A stretch of DNA of 33,020 nt, from assembly GCA_026195255.1 (NCBI GenBank), contig JAPHSS010000042.1, positions 1 through 33,020 on the forward strand. The letters are read 5' to 3'. Both the position numbers and the translations under genes were made by a program. The notes under the pieces were generated by a model that had not been told where the DNA came from, searched no databases, and worked only from the letters and a program-made list of their open reading frames with translations. Below, in pieces: positions 17,931 to 27,227 of the stretch. Source of the stretch: Gammaproteobacteria bacterium (GTDB taxonomy: Bacteria > Pseudomonadota > Gammaproteobacteria > SZUA-229). Every line of letters begins with the position of its first letter. The stretch's first letter is position 1.

Positions 17931-18475
17931 TAACGCTCGAAAACTTGCTATGGCAAAAACACACTTCGAAAAACTTAACAAGCCATAACCCGGTTAGACT
18001 TAAACAGTGACATATTAAAACCAGGAGAAACAATAAAATATGTGTTTCGTGGTCTTTTTCTGGTCTGGTATTTAAATTACGGCGCCAGGAAGTTAATCAT
18101 TTAATTAACAATGGAAAAGCAATACCACTGAAATATTTTCCCAAAGGCTATATCAAAAAAAATTATGCTGTTTTTGAACAGCCTGAGAAAAAAACACCTG
18201 CACACTGGTTAGCATGCTTTATAAAAGCATTTAAAAAAATCTAACTAACTACTCATCAGCTCATGTAACCATAAGTTTGAGCGATATTATTAGTATTGAT
18301 TATTTGTTAACGTTAAGCAGTCAGTCATTCTCAATAAGGCACACCGCATAATTGAAGCTATTGCTCCTAAGTTTAGAAAATAATTAGCAGGCAGCTCAAA
18401 TTTAATGCAAAATATAACCAGCCTTTTGTAATTTATAAGGCATTTCAATTCAGTGGCTTAAAAATAGAGGTATAT
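17931..18475. other. Gene-poor intergenic region upstream of the peroxidase gene
   Basis: This 545-base stretch holds no confident gene. It contains the short open frame described at 18011-18244 and then about 230 AT-rich bases with no clear motif before the peroxidase ATG, which should include that gene's promoter. I saw no convincing FNR or Fur-type palindrome. Confidence 0.6.
18011..18244 (+). pseudogene. Possible frameshifted or decayed small ORF
   Basis: AGGAG at 18023-18027 is followed by ATG at 18040, but that frame stops after 11 codons. The neighbouring frame is open from 18011 to a stop at 18242-18244 without a usual start. From 18041 it encodes 67 residues of protein-like composition (CVSWSFSGLVFKLRRQE near its start, then LKYFPKGYIKKNYAVFEQPE, and a basic end). 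One inserted or deleted base near 18040-18075 would join the good start to the long frame. I recognise no family. It may be chance. Confidence 0.25.
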
Positions 18476-19465
18476 ATGAAACATATCAACAGGATACTTG
18501 TTACTTTACTGTTACTGGCGACAACCGGGCTTGCAGCTGCCAACACGGATCGACTGATGCGTCAGGCAAACCGTTATTTTTCACCCCTACCAGATGTTAT
18601 GCCCGGATCTGAAAATGACACAGCAGAACGTATCGCCCTGGGCAAAAAACTTTATTTTGAAAAACGACTGTCTATCAATGACACGCAATCCTGCGCCTCC
18701 TGTCACCTTCTCGAAAATGGTTTTGCCGGCGTGGATAATCTACCCACATCACCCGGTGCAAAAGGTCAGATGGGAACTCGCAATAGCCCAACGGTATTAA
18801 ACGCAGGCTGGCAGGACAGTCAGTTCTGGGATGGTCGTGCGAAGGACCTGGTTGAGCAGGCCAAAGGCCCGATACTTAATCCGATTGAAATGGGCATGCC
18901 CGACGAGCAAACAGTGGAGAAAAAAATACGCGGTATTACAGAATACCAAAATGCTTTCGCCTTAGCGTTCCCCGAGAATAAACCCGCAATCACCTACCAG
19001 AATATTGCCGAGGCCATAGCCGCCTTTGAGCGCACCCTGATAACACCCGCCCGTTTTGATGATTACCTCAATGGCGATGCAAATGCATTAAACGAAACTG
19101 AGTTACGCGGGCTTAACACTTTTATCAAGGTTGATTGCAAGTCATGCCATGACGGAAAACTGCTAGGTGGTGAGATGTATGAAGTTCTCGGCAAGAAAAA
19201 CCCCTACGAAAATCAGTCTGATCCGGGCATATACGCACTTACTAAAGATGAAGCTGATCGCATGGTTTTTAAAGTGTCAGCTTTGCGAAACGTGGCCTTA
19301 ACTGCACCCTATTTTCATGATGGAAAAATCAAAACTCTCGATGAGGCTGTACGCAAAATGGGCAAACTGCAATTAGACGAAGAACTCACTGATCAGCAGG
19401 TGAAGGACATTACAGCATTTCTTAAAACTTTAACTGATAAAAAAAGGCAACATAAACATAATTAA
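18476..19465 (+). CDS. Periplasmic dihaem cytochrome c peroxidase
   Basis: Reduces hydrogen peroxide to water using electrons from small cytochromes or quinol-linked donors. The 329-residue protein has a signal peptide (about 1-22, ending GLAAA). Two c-type haem sites are present: CASCH at 73-77 and CKSCH at 221-225. Family motifs [36 protein letters not shown], and APYFHDG with a C-terminal helix are all present. The order and length match the CcpA/MauG superfamily peroxidase branch. It stands alone, with no mau or electron-donor gene next to it. A small hairpin follows at 19508-19527. Confidence 0.94.
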   Translation: MKHINRILVTLLLLATTGLAAANTDRLMRQANRYFSPLPDVMPGSENDTAERIALGKKLYFEKRLSINDTQSCASCHLLENGFAGVDNLPTSPGAKGQMGTRNSPTVLNAGWQDSQFWDGRAKDLVEQAKGPILNPIEMGMPDEQTVEKKIRGITEYQNAFALAFPENKPAITYQNIAEAIAAFERTLITPARFDDYLNGDANALNETELRGLNTFIKVDCKSCHDGKLLGGEMYEVLGKKNPYENQSDPGIYALTKDEADRMVFKVSALRNVALTAPYFHDGKIKTLDEAVRKMGKLQLDEELTDQQVKDITAFLKTLTDKKRQHKHN

Positions 19466-19507
19466 ATGACACGAAAAATTAATGTGAATTTAAGGCGAAA
19501 TTAATGC

Positions 19508-19527
19508 GGACAGACTCATAACTGTCC
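19508..19527 (+). terminator. Hairpin downstream of the peroxidase gene
   Basis: GGACAG (19508-19513) pairs with CTGTCC (19522-19527) around an 8-base loop, about 43 bases after the stop. No T run follows. The GGACAG/CTGTCC core also occurs in the repeat at 27228-27418, so it may be a repeat relic rather than a terminator. Confidence 0.35.
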
Positions 19528-19613
19528 CGTTAACTTGTGCTGAAGTTCAGTAATAAGTCGAAATTTATTAACTGAATAATTTTAAAAGCCTAGAGTGCCT
19601 ATAATTCACTTTA

Positions 19614-21569
19614 TTATTGATCACTGAGCCAGTAAAAATGATAAGGAGGTATTACCAGCTGATTTTTAAACATAGCCGGTGTATCACCTGAAATCAGATC
19701 TATGATATGTCCATAGGAAAGCACAGATTTAATTTGAGGATTTGCCATATCCAGATACTGTGGATTGGCATCAAAATTCACCACGACTAATACACCTCCT
19801 GAGGTACGAGTCAGATTGAATCTCGAAAAAACAAACAGGTGTGGATTATCTACGTAGATTAACTCGCGATTATTAAAATCAGCAAATGCGAGTATTTCCT
19901 TGCGCACCGCGATCATTTTTTTAATGGCATTAAAAATCTGCTGTTCAATGGTGCCCGGCTGATGCCTCAGTTCTGCTTTGTCCCAATCAAAATTAGGCCG
20001 ATGTGCCCAGCGACTATCGAGGGCTTTGTTTTCATCATTAAGAAAATCACTTTCATTTAACGTACCCAGTTCGTCACCATAATACAATAACGGTAAGCCA
20101 CCGAATGAAAGAATCAGACTGTGCAAAAGCAGTATGTGTTGTATCGCATTATCAATGCGTTTGGGCTCATTAGATTCTAGCGCTGTTTCCAGTCCGACAA
20201 GAGACGCTAATGAACCAGAAATACGTGCATCGCCGGTTTTTAGATTATGTCCGAAAGGAAACCCCCGGGCATCCGAATCACTGAAATTACCAGTGTAATA
20301 ATCAAGCAGAAATTTTCGATGCTCGACAGGTTCATAACCTACCGCATGGATATCTGCGTCATCAAAACCCAGACCAATATCATCATGGCAACGTACGTAG
20401 TTTAACCAGGTGGCCCGTTCCAGTTTATCCGGCAGGCTCCTTAAACCCTGGTACAACAATTTTGCATTTTTGGTGGCCACGGCATCCCACATCAACGCCA
20501 TGAAAGTCGCATTGTAGGCAATCTCACATTCTTTTGCATTGATGGCATCTTCACCAAAATATTTGGTGATTTCCGATGGCGCCACAATAGCCTCGGCAAT
20601 AAATAACACACCCGGTGCAGTCACCTGACAACAGTCTTTCATCAATTGTAATATCAGATGGGCCTCGCGTTCATTTTGAGAGACGCTGCCAATTTTTTTC
20701 CATAAGAAAGCCACCGCATCGAGTCGAATAATATCCGCGCCCTGGTTAGACCAAAACAGGATAATGTCGAGCATTTCAATAAACACGGCGGGGTTACTAT
20801 AATTAAGATCCCACTGGAAATTATTAAATACGGTCATTACCCATTTATTCATTTCCTCGTCCCAGGTAAAATTACCTGGCGCAGTTTCCGGAAAAATTTC
20901 AGGCATGGTTTCTTCAAACATATCGGGAATTTCACGATTATCGAACAGGTAATAATAATCCTGATATTTTTTCTCACCCTTACGCGCGCGTTTTGCCCAG
21001 TCATGTTCGTCGGATGTGTGATTAACCACTACATCCATGGTTAACAAAATATCTCTCTTTTCCAGTGATTCACTCAGCTTATGCAAATCCTCATTAGTAC
21101 CAATACGACTATCCACCCGACGAAAATCACTGATGGCATAACCGCCATCACTTTTGCCATCAGGACATGCCAGAATCGGCATGATATGAATCATATTCAC
21201 GCCAAGCTCCTGAAAATAAAACAGCTTGTCTGTCAGACCACTCAGATTATTGGCAAAACCGTCTGTATACAGGGCCATGCCCACCCACTTCTGACTCAGA
21301 AACCAGTTATGGTCTTTTTCGCGTTCGATATCTTTTCTTTTAAGTTGTTCAGAACGATCCATATATTGCCGAGCCATCGCCTCAACCAGACATAAAGCCT
21401 GATCTTCGAAATCGTCACGATCGCCGTATAACAAATGAAACAGGGAATGAATTGCGTAAAAATTAGCACCCAGTCGGGTATAAAAATGCCTTAACTCATG
21501 TTGTTTGATTTCTGAATTTAATTTAATCAGTATTTCATTGAGTAAGGAATGTGAGACTTGTTCATACAT
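19614..21569 (-). CDS. ams: Amylosucrase (GH13)
   Basis: Cytoplasmic GH13 enzyme that uses sucrose to extend alpha-1,4-glucan, releasing fructose. The 651-residue protein has the long helical N domain of amylosucrases (about 1-90). The catalytic barrel has the nucleophile D284 (IIRLDAVAFLW), acid/base E326 (LFIAEAIVAP), and transition-state residues H395-D396 (YVRCHDDIG). These lie within a few residues of D286, E328 and H392-D393 of Neisseria amylosucrase. DVVVNHTS (179-186) is GH13 region I. Sucrose hydrolase or sucrose phosphorylase are alternatives, but N-domain length and gene context favour amylosucrase. Last gene of the sucrose operon, 100 bases after fruK. Confidence 0.88.
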   Translation of the reverse strand: MYEQVSHSLLNEILIKLNSEIKQHELRHFYTRLGANFYAIHSLFHLLYGDRDDFEDQALCLVEAMARQYMDRSEQLKRKDIEREKDHNWFLSQKWVGMALYTDGFANNLSGLTDKLFYFQELGVNMIHIMPILACPDGKSDGGYAISDFRRVDSRIGTNEDLHKLSESLEKRDILLTMDVVVNHTSDEHDWAKRARKGEKKYQDYYYLFDNREIPDMFEETMPEIFPETAPGNFTWDEEMNKWVMTVFNNFQWDLNYSNPAVFIEMLDIILFWSNQGADIIRLDAVAFLWKKIGSVSQNEREAHLILQLMKDCCQVTAPGVLFIAEAIVAPSEITKYFGEDAINAKECEIAYNATFMALMWDAVATKNAKLLYQGLRSLPDKLERATWLNYVRCHDDIGLGFDDADIHAVGYEPVEHRKFLLDYYTGNFSDSDARGFPFGHNLKTGDARISGSLASLVGLETALESNEPKRIDNAIQHILLLHSLILSFGGLPLLYYGDELGTLNESDFLNDENKALDSRWAHRPNFDWDKAELRHQPGTIEQQIFNAIKKMIAVRKEILAFADFNNRELIYVDNPHLFVFSRFNLTRTSGGVLVVVNFDANPQYLDMANPQIKSVLSYGHIIDLISGDTPAMFKNQLVIPPYHFYWLSDQ

Positions 21570-21669
21570 AATATTTAAGCTAATTAGTTTTTATTGTTAT
21601 ATTGATGCTGGCAGATTTTTTTGATATTTACAAACGAGTACTACCATTCACAAATTCAAATCGACAAAT

Positions 21670-22551
21670 TTACAACTGCCAGGCCTCGATAAAGGGTTCG
21701 TAAAATGTTTTATCCTGGGTTGTCGCCCCACGCTGCTGAACCACTGCACTGGCAAAGTGCTGAGCTCGATTCAATATTTCCTGCAATGGCCAGGCCTTGT
21801 GCAAACCTAATAATAGTACACTAGTGAAAGCATCGCCGGCACCGACAGTGTCTACCACATGACTGATGGTTTCCGGAAACACTGAACAGCGTTCATCTAA
21901 CCTCGCCGCAATAGCCCCATCCCCACCTCTGGTAACAACAACTAACTTAACATTCGTACTGGTTAATAAAAATTCCATCCTTGATTCGATATCTGTGTGC
22001 TGCGGAACAACTAATGCCAGTTCTTCGGCATTGAGTTTTATACACTGCCCGCTTTGCATAATATTCTGAATTAGCGACAGACCCCACCAGGGCGGTCGTA
22101 AATTAACATCAATAAAAACCGACTTAAAACCTTGTTGTTTTAAATCTGCCAGACTTCTTGCGGAGACAGGATTTCTTAGCGCAAGGGAGCCATGATATAA
22201 GGTACTGTGTTTATCGATTTCTGGTGTTTCCTGATAATCAATAAAATCCCAGGCACTGTTTTTCACAATATCATATGAGGGTTCACCATCATTAAAACTG
22301 ACATCGACAATGCCGGTGGCATGGGCAGAATCCAGCTGCAGACCTGAAACATCCAGCCCCCAGTTTTGCATGGCTGACCTTACTTCCTGACCCAGTGAAT
22401 CATCTCCCACCCGTGATATAAACAAAGGCCGTAAACCAAATGCCTGACAGTGCCACGCCACATTAAAGGGAGCACCACCCAGGACACGTGTGCCGTCGGG
22501 GAAACAGTCAAACAATACCTCACCAAATATAACGAGTTCTGAATGACTCAT
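21670..22551 (-). CDS. fruK: Fructokinase (PfkB/ribokinase family)
   Basis: Phosphorylates fructose to fructose-6-phosphate. The 293-residue protein shows the PfkB layout: an N-terminal substrate motif GGAPFNVAWH (25-34), the NLRPPWW stretch of fructokinases (150-156), VVTRGGDGA, and the anion hole/catalytic base motif DTVGAGDAF (234-242). Its start overlaps the stop of the sucrose-phosphatase gene by 4 bases, so it is translationally coupled. In the operon it recycles fructose freed by amylosucrase, giving the SPS substrate again. The symbol fruK follows usage in methylotroph sucrose clusters, not the E. coli 1-phosphofructokinase. Confidence 0.9.
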   Translation of the reverse strand: MSHSELVIFGEVLFDCFPDGTRVLGGAPFNVAWHCQAFGLRPLFISRVGDDSLGQEVRSAMQNWGLDVSGLQLDSAHATGIVDVSFNDGEPSYDIVKNSAWDFIDYQETPEIDKHSTLYHGSLALRNPVSARSLADLKQQGFKSVFIDVNLRPPWWGLSLIQNIMQSGQCIKLNAEELALVVPQHTDIESRMEFLLTSTNVKLVVVTRGGDGAIAARLDERCSVFPETISHVVDTVGAGDAFTSVLLLGLHKAWPLQEILNRAQHFASAVVQQRGATTQDKTFYEPFIEAWQL

Positions 22552-23393
22552 TTTTCACCTCGAATCCAGTTTTCTGCCTGTGGAATATAGTGCACGACGC
22601 CTTCCAGTATGCCTGCGCTGTAATTGCCATTCATATCCATAAAATTACCCTGTGCCAGATATAAGGAGCTTTGCTGATGATTTAGCTGTGCCTGCCTGAC
22701 AGCCTCGTGCCGAACGTCTTCTTCAGCATTGGCGACCAGTATCGACTGAATCTGGCTGCTCATAACACCAATATCATTACCGCTATCACCGGCAAAAACG
22801 GTGTCAGAATAATCAAATTTCAATTGTTGCATTAGAAATTCAATCGCCTGGCGTTTACCGGCACTGGCAGGTAAGACATCGAGCAGTCCAGTATTCGCCA
22901 GTTGATCGACACTCCAGATCAAATTGGCTTTTATAGACTGTTGTTGTAACAAGTTTTGCATTGCTGCAATAATTTTCTGATGATCATGCTTAAGCGTTAC
23001 ATAATAACTGAGCTTGTGAGTATTTTGTTTACTCTCTTCCTGGCGCTTCAGGCCTTCGAGATCAACCAGCAAACTATGCAGTTGATTTGCATTTTTACCC
23101 TGCCAGTCCTGTTCAATAAAGCGCTCCCACTGTTGCTGATAATGCCAGTCATGCCCCTTTATTTCATAAATTGTCGAACCCACATCAGCGATAACATAAT
23201 CCGCTTGCGGTAATTGATATTCATCTATGGCCTGCTTTACCAGTTGTTGATGACGGCCGGTAACATAAACCAGTGTTACCTGTGGATGTTGTACCAGACG
23301 GTTAAAATTTTTTCTCGCATTCGCAGACTCAGGCTCAGGCCCATTGGGCAATAAAGTGCGATCAAGATCGGTGCACAATAATAAACGCCTCAC
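22548..23393 (-). CDS. spp: Sucrose-6-phosphate phosphatase
   Basis: HAD-IIB hydrolase that releases sucrose from sucrose-6-phosphate, pulling synthesis forward. The 281-residue protein has an intact nucleophile motif DLDRT (9-13), YVTGR (motif II), and the acidic GDSGND motif near residue 200, so it should be active. The cap domain lies about 95-180. The start overlaps the SPS stop and the end overlaps the fructokinase start, each by 4 bases. The S6PP family and operon position between SPS and fructokinase support the assignment over mannosylglycerate-type phosphatases. Confidence 0.92.
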   Translation of the reverse strand: MRRLLLCTDLDRTLLPNGPEPESANARKNFNRLVQHPQVTLVYVTGRHQQLVKQAIDEYQLPQADYVIADVGSTIYEIKGHDWHYQQQWERFIEQDWQGKNANQLHSLLVDLEGLKRQEESKQNTHKLSYYVTLKHDHQKIIAAMQNLLQQQSIKANLIWSVDQLANTGLLDVLPASAGKRQAIEFLMQQLKFDYSDTVFAGDSGNDIGVMSSQIQSILVANAEEDVRHEAVRQAQLNHQQSSLYLAQGNFMDMNGNYSAGILEGVVHYIPQAENWIRGEK

Positions 23394-25552
23394 TTTTCTG
23401 GCACCTTACAGCTTTTAAAAAAGTCGTAATATTCAATCGCTTCTAAAATGCCAGCGGCATAGGGTTGCCTGGCAAAATACACCTGCTCTAATTCAATCAG
23501 GTCGGATAACTCTTCATGGTGCCGGTTGGCCACCAGCACTGCCAATGTATTACCGCGAATCATATCTTCATCGGCTCCCGAACCTCCGGCGACCAGAATA
23601 TGATTCAGCGGAATCTCCCACTGTTCAGCATACCAGCGTAAAGCCAGCCCCTTGGATGCTCTTACCGGTATTATGTCGAGAAACTGGCCAAAGGAAAACA
23701 CCACATTAGTGGTTTGTTCATGCTGCAATAAAAGTTGCCTGATATCATCTACATCCATGGCTTTTGCCGCATCATAGAAATAGCTGATCTTGTAACGACT
23801 TTGTTCGGCCTTGGGCTGCAGACGTAAACCGGGAAGGTCTTTGAGAATGTCGCGAACTTTAGCCGGCCGCCATAAATAATCGATATGATCGGTCCAGGCC
23901 GTGTCGCGGGTTAAATTCGAACCGTAGTAAATTTCTGTGCCGAGGCTGGTCACCAGCGCATCAGGATAAGGAAGTTTATTTGCCTTGATTAATTTCAACG
24001 CCGAATCCAGTCGCCGCCCGGTAGCAATACCAAAACTACTGCACCTGGCATTTTCCTTAATAGCACGAGAAAAATCAGGCAGCATTTTTTTGTCACCCAG
24101 CAGACTCTGGTCCAGATCTGAAAATATAGCTCGATCACGATACAGCCGTGTACGACGACGCAACTCCATACGCACCACAGGCTCGGTTTCTTCAATAATC
24201 GGTTTTATAACTTTTAAATATTTTTCAGCATGGGCCTGCCATGAATAATGCTCATTGACACCGGCAATGCCATTTTCTGCGAGTTTTTGCCATTTAGATT
24301 TATCATTAATCACGGCGAGTAGTTTTTCGGCAATCATATCCTTATCTAATGGATCAATCAGATAACCATTACCGCAGTTTTCAATAATGTCCGTGGGCCC
24401 GCCATCCTCTGTCGCCACAATAGGTAAACCACTGGCGGCCGCTTCAATCAAGGTCAAACCAAAAGGCTCGGTTAGAGCGGGATTGATAAACACACCGCCG
24501 GAAAGCGCTGCAAGACGATATAACACTGAAACATCGTCAGACTGATGATGTTTAGGATAAGCAATTTTGCCATATAAATCATACTGATCGATACTCAGTA
24601 AACAATCGGTCAGCACCTCCTGGGGGCCCGCCTCCATTTCCCGAATATCATCACGGTTACCCGCGACTATCACCAGGTTAGCAAGCTGCTGTAACTCTTG
24701 CGATTCGCCAAACGCTTCAATCAGGGTGATAATATTTTTTCTTTGATCGGGGCGAGATATAGCCAGCACCATGGGTTTATCGGGTTGCTTTAAAAATCGC
24801 TTGAGCTCGCAGGCTATCTCACTTTTAAATTCGTCGCCCAGAGGAGGATGAAATTTTATTAGATCAGTTCCTGGTGGCACCACCCGCATCTGATCCGGTT
24901 GATAATAATCATATAATTCGTATTGCTCTTCAATTTCCTGATGCGTGCTGGTAATGACCCTGTCAACTGCCCCCAGAGTCGCTTCCTCGGCATTGATTCG
25001 ACGTGACATGTTATAGCGGTTTTCTATCACATCACGCTTAATACCACTGGCCAATAAGTGTTTTCGTTTACTGCGCCCTAATGAATGCCCGGTATGAACA
25101 AGTGGCACACTTAATTGATGTGATAAACGCGTACCGACATAACCTGCATCGGCATAATGACTGTGAATAATGTGGGGTGTGAGTTTATTATTGTGGAGAT
25201 AATTAAGCAGATTATCGGCAAAACTATCGAGATGATCCCAAAGCTGCTCCTTGGGTATATAAAGCTGATCAGCACAATCGATTCGAATAATATTAACCTT
25301 GTCACCAAGTGGTTCGATGCGTTTGGCATAATCACGACTAACAGTCTTATCATCTATTCGCCGGGTCACGAGGTCGACTCTGGCGACATTCGGCTGATCA
25401 CCTAAAACCCGAGCCAGCTCAACCACATATTTACTTTGGCCTCCGGTATCCGCATCTCGACCTAACTCTAATTCATCACCCCGTATCAGGCCATGCACGC
25501 TGATTAAAAGTAAATAAAGTTTGTCCTGTGGAGGATTCATAATAGATATCAT
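23390..25552 (-). CDS. sps: Sucrose-phosphate synthase with C-terminal HAD domain
   Basis: GT4 glycosyltransferase that joins UDP-glucose and fructose-6-phosphate to sucrose-6-phosphate. The 720-residue protein has a GT-B fold (about 10-465) with HGLIRG, DADTGGQSKYVVELA (33-47) and the EPFGLTLIEAAASGLP donor-site motif. A second domain (about 470-715) is a phosphatase-like HAD fold: DLDQS at 479-483 and GGSGADEDM near 655. In the HAD acidic motif the usual first D of GDSGND is G here, and the nucleophile motif ends in S, suggesting low or no phosphatase activity, as for the equivalent plant domain. The start may be at 25540 (MNPPQDK). First gene of the sps-spp-fruK-ams operon. Confidence 0.92.
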   Translation of the reverse strand: MISIMNPPQDKLYLLLISVHGLIRGDELELGRDADTGGQSKYVVELARVLGDQPNVARVDLVTRRIDDKTVSRDYAKRIEPLGDKVNIIRIDCADQLYIPKEQLWDHLDSFADNLLNYLHNNKLTPHIIHSHYADAGYVGTRLSHQLSVPLVHTGHSLGRSKRKHLLASGIKRDVIENRYNMSRRINAEEATLGAVDRVITSTHQEIEEQYELYDYYQPDQMRVVPPGTDLIKFHPPLGDEFKSEIACELKRFLKQPDKPMVLAISRPDQRKNIITLIEAFGESQELQQLANLVIVAGNRDDIREMEAGPQEVLTDCLLSIDQYDLYGKIAYPKHHQSDDVSVLYRLAALSGGVFINPALTEPFGLTLIEAAASGLPIVATEDGGPTDIIENCGNGYLIDPLDKDMIAEKLLAVINDKSKWQKLAENGIAGVNEHYSWQAHAEKYLKVIKPIIEETEPVVRMELRRRTRLYRDRAIFSDLDQSLLGDKKMLPDFSRAIKENARCSSFGIATGRRLDSALKLIKANKLPYPDALVTSLGTEIYYGSNLTRDTAWTDHIDYLWRPAKVRDILKDLPGLRLQPKAEQSRYKISYFYDAAKAMDVDDIRQLLLQHEQTTNVVFSFGQFLDIIPVRASKGLALRWYAEQWEIPLNHILVAGGSGADEDMIRGNTLAVLVANRHHEELSDLIELEQVYFARQPYAAGILEAIEYYDFFKSCKVPEK

Positions 25553-25645
25553 TAAATATAATTTAAAGTCTTTAACCTACTGCATATAAATATTTATCTC
25601 TAGTACTTTCATTTAAACATCTGTTTTGTTTTTTGCGACCATAAA

Positions 25646-25978
25646 TTACGACTTATCAGGTGGATATATATCCCACTCGACCACAAAATCAGGGTTAGTC
25701 ACAATGACCTCTGACTCTGCAAGTTTATAATCACCTGATTTGGCCGCCTGGTAGTGGTCCAGGTCAGGCGGAATACTAAACTCTTCGTCAGTATCCGCTC
25801 TTTTCACAACCAGCCCATCATCATTATTAATTCTCAAAATGGGCCCAAAGAACTGTTCAAATGCTTCCAGGTCACCAAAATCATTCATGCAGGTAAGACT
25901 GACCAGCACCGTTTTGCCAATCATTTTCTCTGCCTGTTCAGGGTCAAAGACACAACCCGCAAATATTTTTTCACTCAT
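25646..25978 (-). CDS. Hypothetical protein
   Basis: A 110-residue acidic, soluble protein with no signal peptide or membrane segment. It has a small beta-rich pattern (KTVLVSLTCMND, GPILRINNDDGLVVKR, a proline-rich SIPPDLDHYQ, and VVEWDIYPPD at the end). I do not recognise a family. It lies 93 bases upstream of sps on the same strand. Whether it is co-transcribed with the sucrose operon is open, since no terminator is visible between them. Confidence 0.7.
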   Translation of the reverse strand: MSEKIFAGCVFDPEQAEKMIGKTVLVSLTCMNDFGDLEAFEQFFGPILRINNDDGLVVKRADTDEEFSIPPDLDHYQAAKSGDYKLAESEVIVTNPDFVVEWDIYPPDKS

Positions 25979-26033
25979 AAATCACACATCACATAAATTT
26001 TTCTAACGTATACGCCGCTTAAAACTAAACGAC

Positions 26034-26252
26034 CTACCTCTCAAGTACTGCTATTGCACTTTCTAAAGCCAGCCTAAGTTCCTTAGCCTGATCAATTGTC
26101 ATGGCATAATAACGGCTTATTTCTGCATCTTCGGCTAATTGCCCCGGAGTGGAAATAAAATGCGGCCGAAAAACCACAAGTTTATGCTCTTCAATCGGGC
26201 CTACGTCCCAGTTAGCAATTGGGTATATATTCTCATTATCCTGTTCTGACAT
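26034..26252 (-). CDS. Small BssS-like protein
   Basis: A 72-residue soluble protein. Its order of motifs resembles the enterobacterial biofilm regulator BssS: an N-terminal PxxxWD (YPIANWDV), a hydrophobic strand ending in R.H (VVFRPHF), then MTIDQAKELRLALESAIAVLE, which parallels a T-x-D-x-A helix with a C-terminal E..IA.(I/L)E in BssS. I compared these from memory without alignment, so the relation is tentative. The gene is divergent from the DUF2797 gene and lies 55 bases upstream of the 110-residue protein on the same strand. Confidence 0.65.
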   Translation of the reverse strand: MSEQDNENIYPIANWDVGPIEEHKLVVFRPHFISTPGQLAEDAEISRYYAMTIDQAKELRLALESAIAVLER

Positions 26253-26353
26253 TTTTTTCTCAATATTTAAAGCGTTAATACATTCTACATTATAGGGCTT
26301 GTTTTCTGTCTATGTTAATATCTTCAATCGATTAAATAGACAGAAATTGAACT

Positions 26354-27175
26354 ATGAAATACAGCGGCAACATTCAGAAGATGCAAACCAAACTTGATGA
26401 TACTGTGTTTTATCACCTGCCAATAGGTGATGACCTGGTAGATATGAATGTTTTAATAGGCTCAGAAATCAAGCTGACTTATCAAGGTGAAATTAACTGT
26501 GTATCCTGCGATCGCAAGACGAAAAAGAGCTTTGCCCAGGGTTTCTGTTACCCCTGTTTTCAATCATTAGCACAGTGTGATATGTGCATTATGAAACCAG
26601 AAAAATGTCATTACGCAGAAGGCACATGCAGAGAGCCGCAATGGGGTGAACAATTTTGCCTGCAAGACCATTATGTTTATCTGGCAAACTCTTCAGGGCT
26701 AAAAGTGGGCATCACCCGCGGCACACAAATTCCAACGCGCTGGATGGATCAGGGCGCGACGCAGGCAATTCCTATTTTCAGAGTTAAAAATCGCTTAACA
26801 TCAGGCTTAGTTGAAGTTATTTTTAAAAATCACGTGGCGGATAAAACCAGTTGGCAAAAAATGCTAAAAGGTGAGGCAAATAATGTTGATATGCAATCTC
26901 GCCGCGATGAGCTTTACGAATTAAGTAAAGACGCATTAATTGAATTATCTGACTCATTAGACAGTGATGCTATTGAGTTTCTGGAAAATGAATCTGTGGT
27001 CGATATTAATTTCCCCGTCAATCAGTATCCGCAAAAAGTTAAATCATTTAACTTTGATAAGACACCTGAGGTTAGTGGCGTATTGAATGGTATTAAAGGA
27101 CAATATTTAATTCTCGACAATGGCGTGTTAAATATGCGCAAGTTTGGCGGTTATAACTTAACACTTGAAACCTGA
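26354..27175 (+). CDS. DUF2797 family protein
   Basis: A 273-residue cytoplasmic protein. A cysteine-rich region at about 49-92 (CVSC, FCYPCF, CDMC, then two more cysteines) is likely a metal-binding module. It is followed by YLANSSGLKVGITR, which resembles the start of a GIY-YIG-like domain, and by helical and beta segments to the end. DUF2797 proteins carry this zinc-ribbon plus GIY-YIG-like order. No catalytic activity is known to me for the family. The full length is normal. A long inverted repeat begins about 53 bases after the stop. Confidence 0.88.
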   Translation: MKYSGNIQKMQTKLDDTVFYHLPIGDDLVDMNVLIGSEIKLTYQGEINCVSCDRKTKKSFAQGFCYPCFQSLAQCDMCIMKPEKCHYAEGTCREPQWGEQFCLQDHYVYLANSSGLKVGITRGTQIPTRWMDQGATQAIPIFRVKNRLTSGLVEVIFKNHVADKTSWQKMLKGEANNVDMQSRRDELYELSKDALIELSDSLDSDAIEFLENESVVDINFPVNQYPQKVKSFNFDKTPEVSGVLNGIKGQYLILDNGVLNMRKFGGYNLTLET

Positions 27176-27227
27176 ATAACTGTTTTTATTAGTAGCGAAA
27201 CTTGCTCAGTTTAATTTTCTCATTATC

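Noticed and set aside
18476-19465. Possible MauG-type tryptophan tryptophylquinone maturation enzyme
   Set aside because: The dihaem fold is shared, but no methylamine dehydrogenase genes are nearby and the sequence reads as an ordinary peroxidase.
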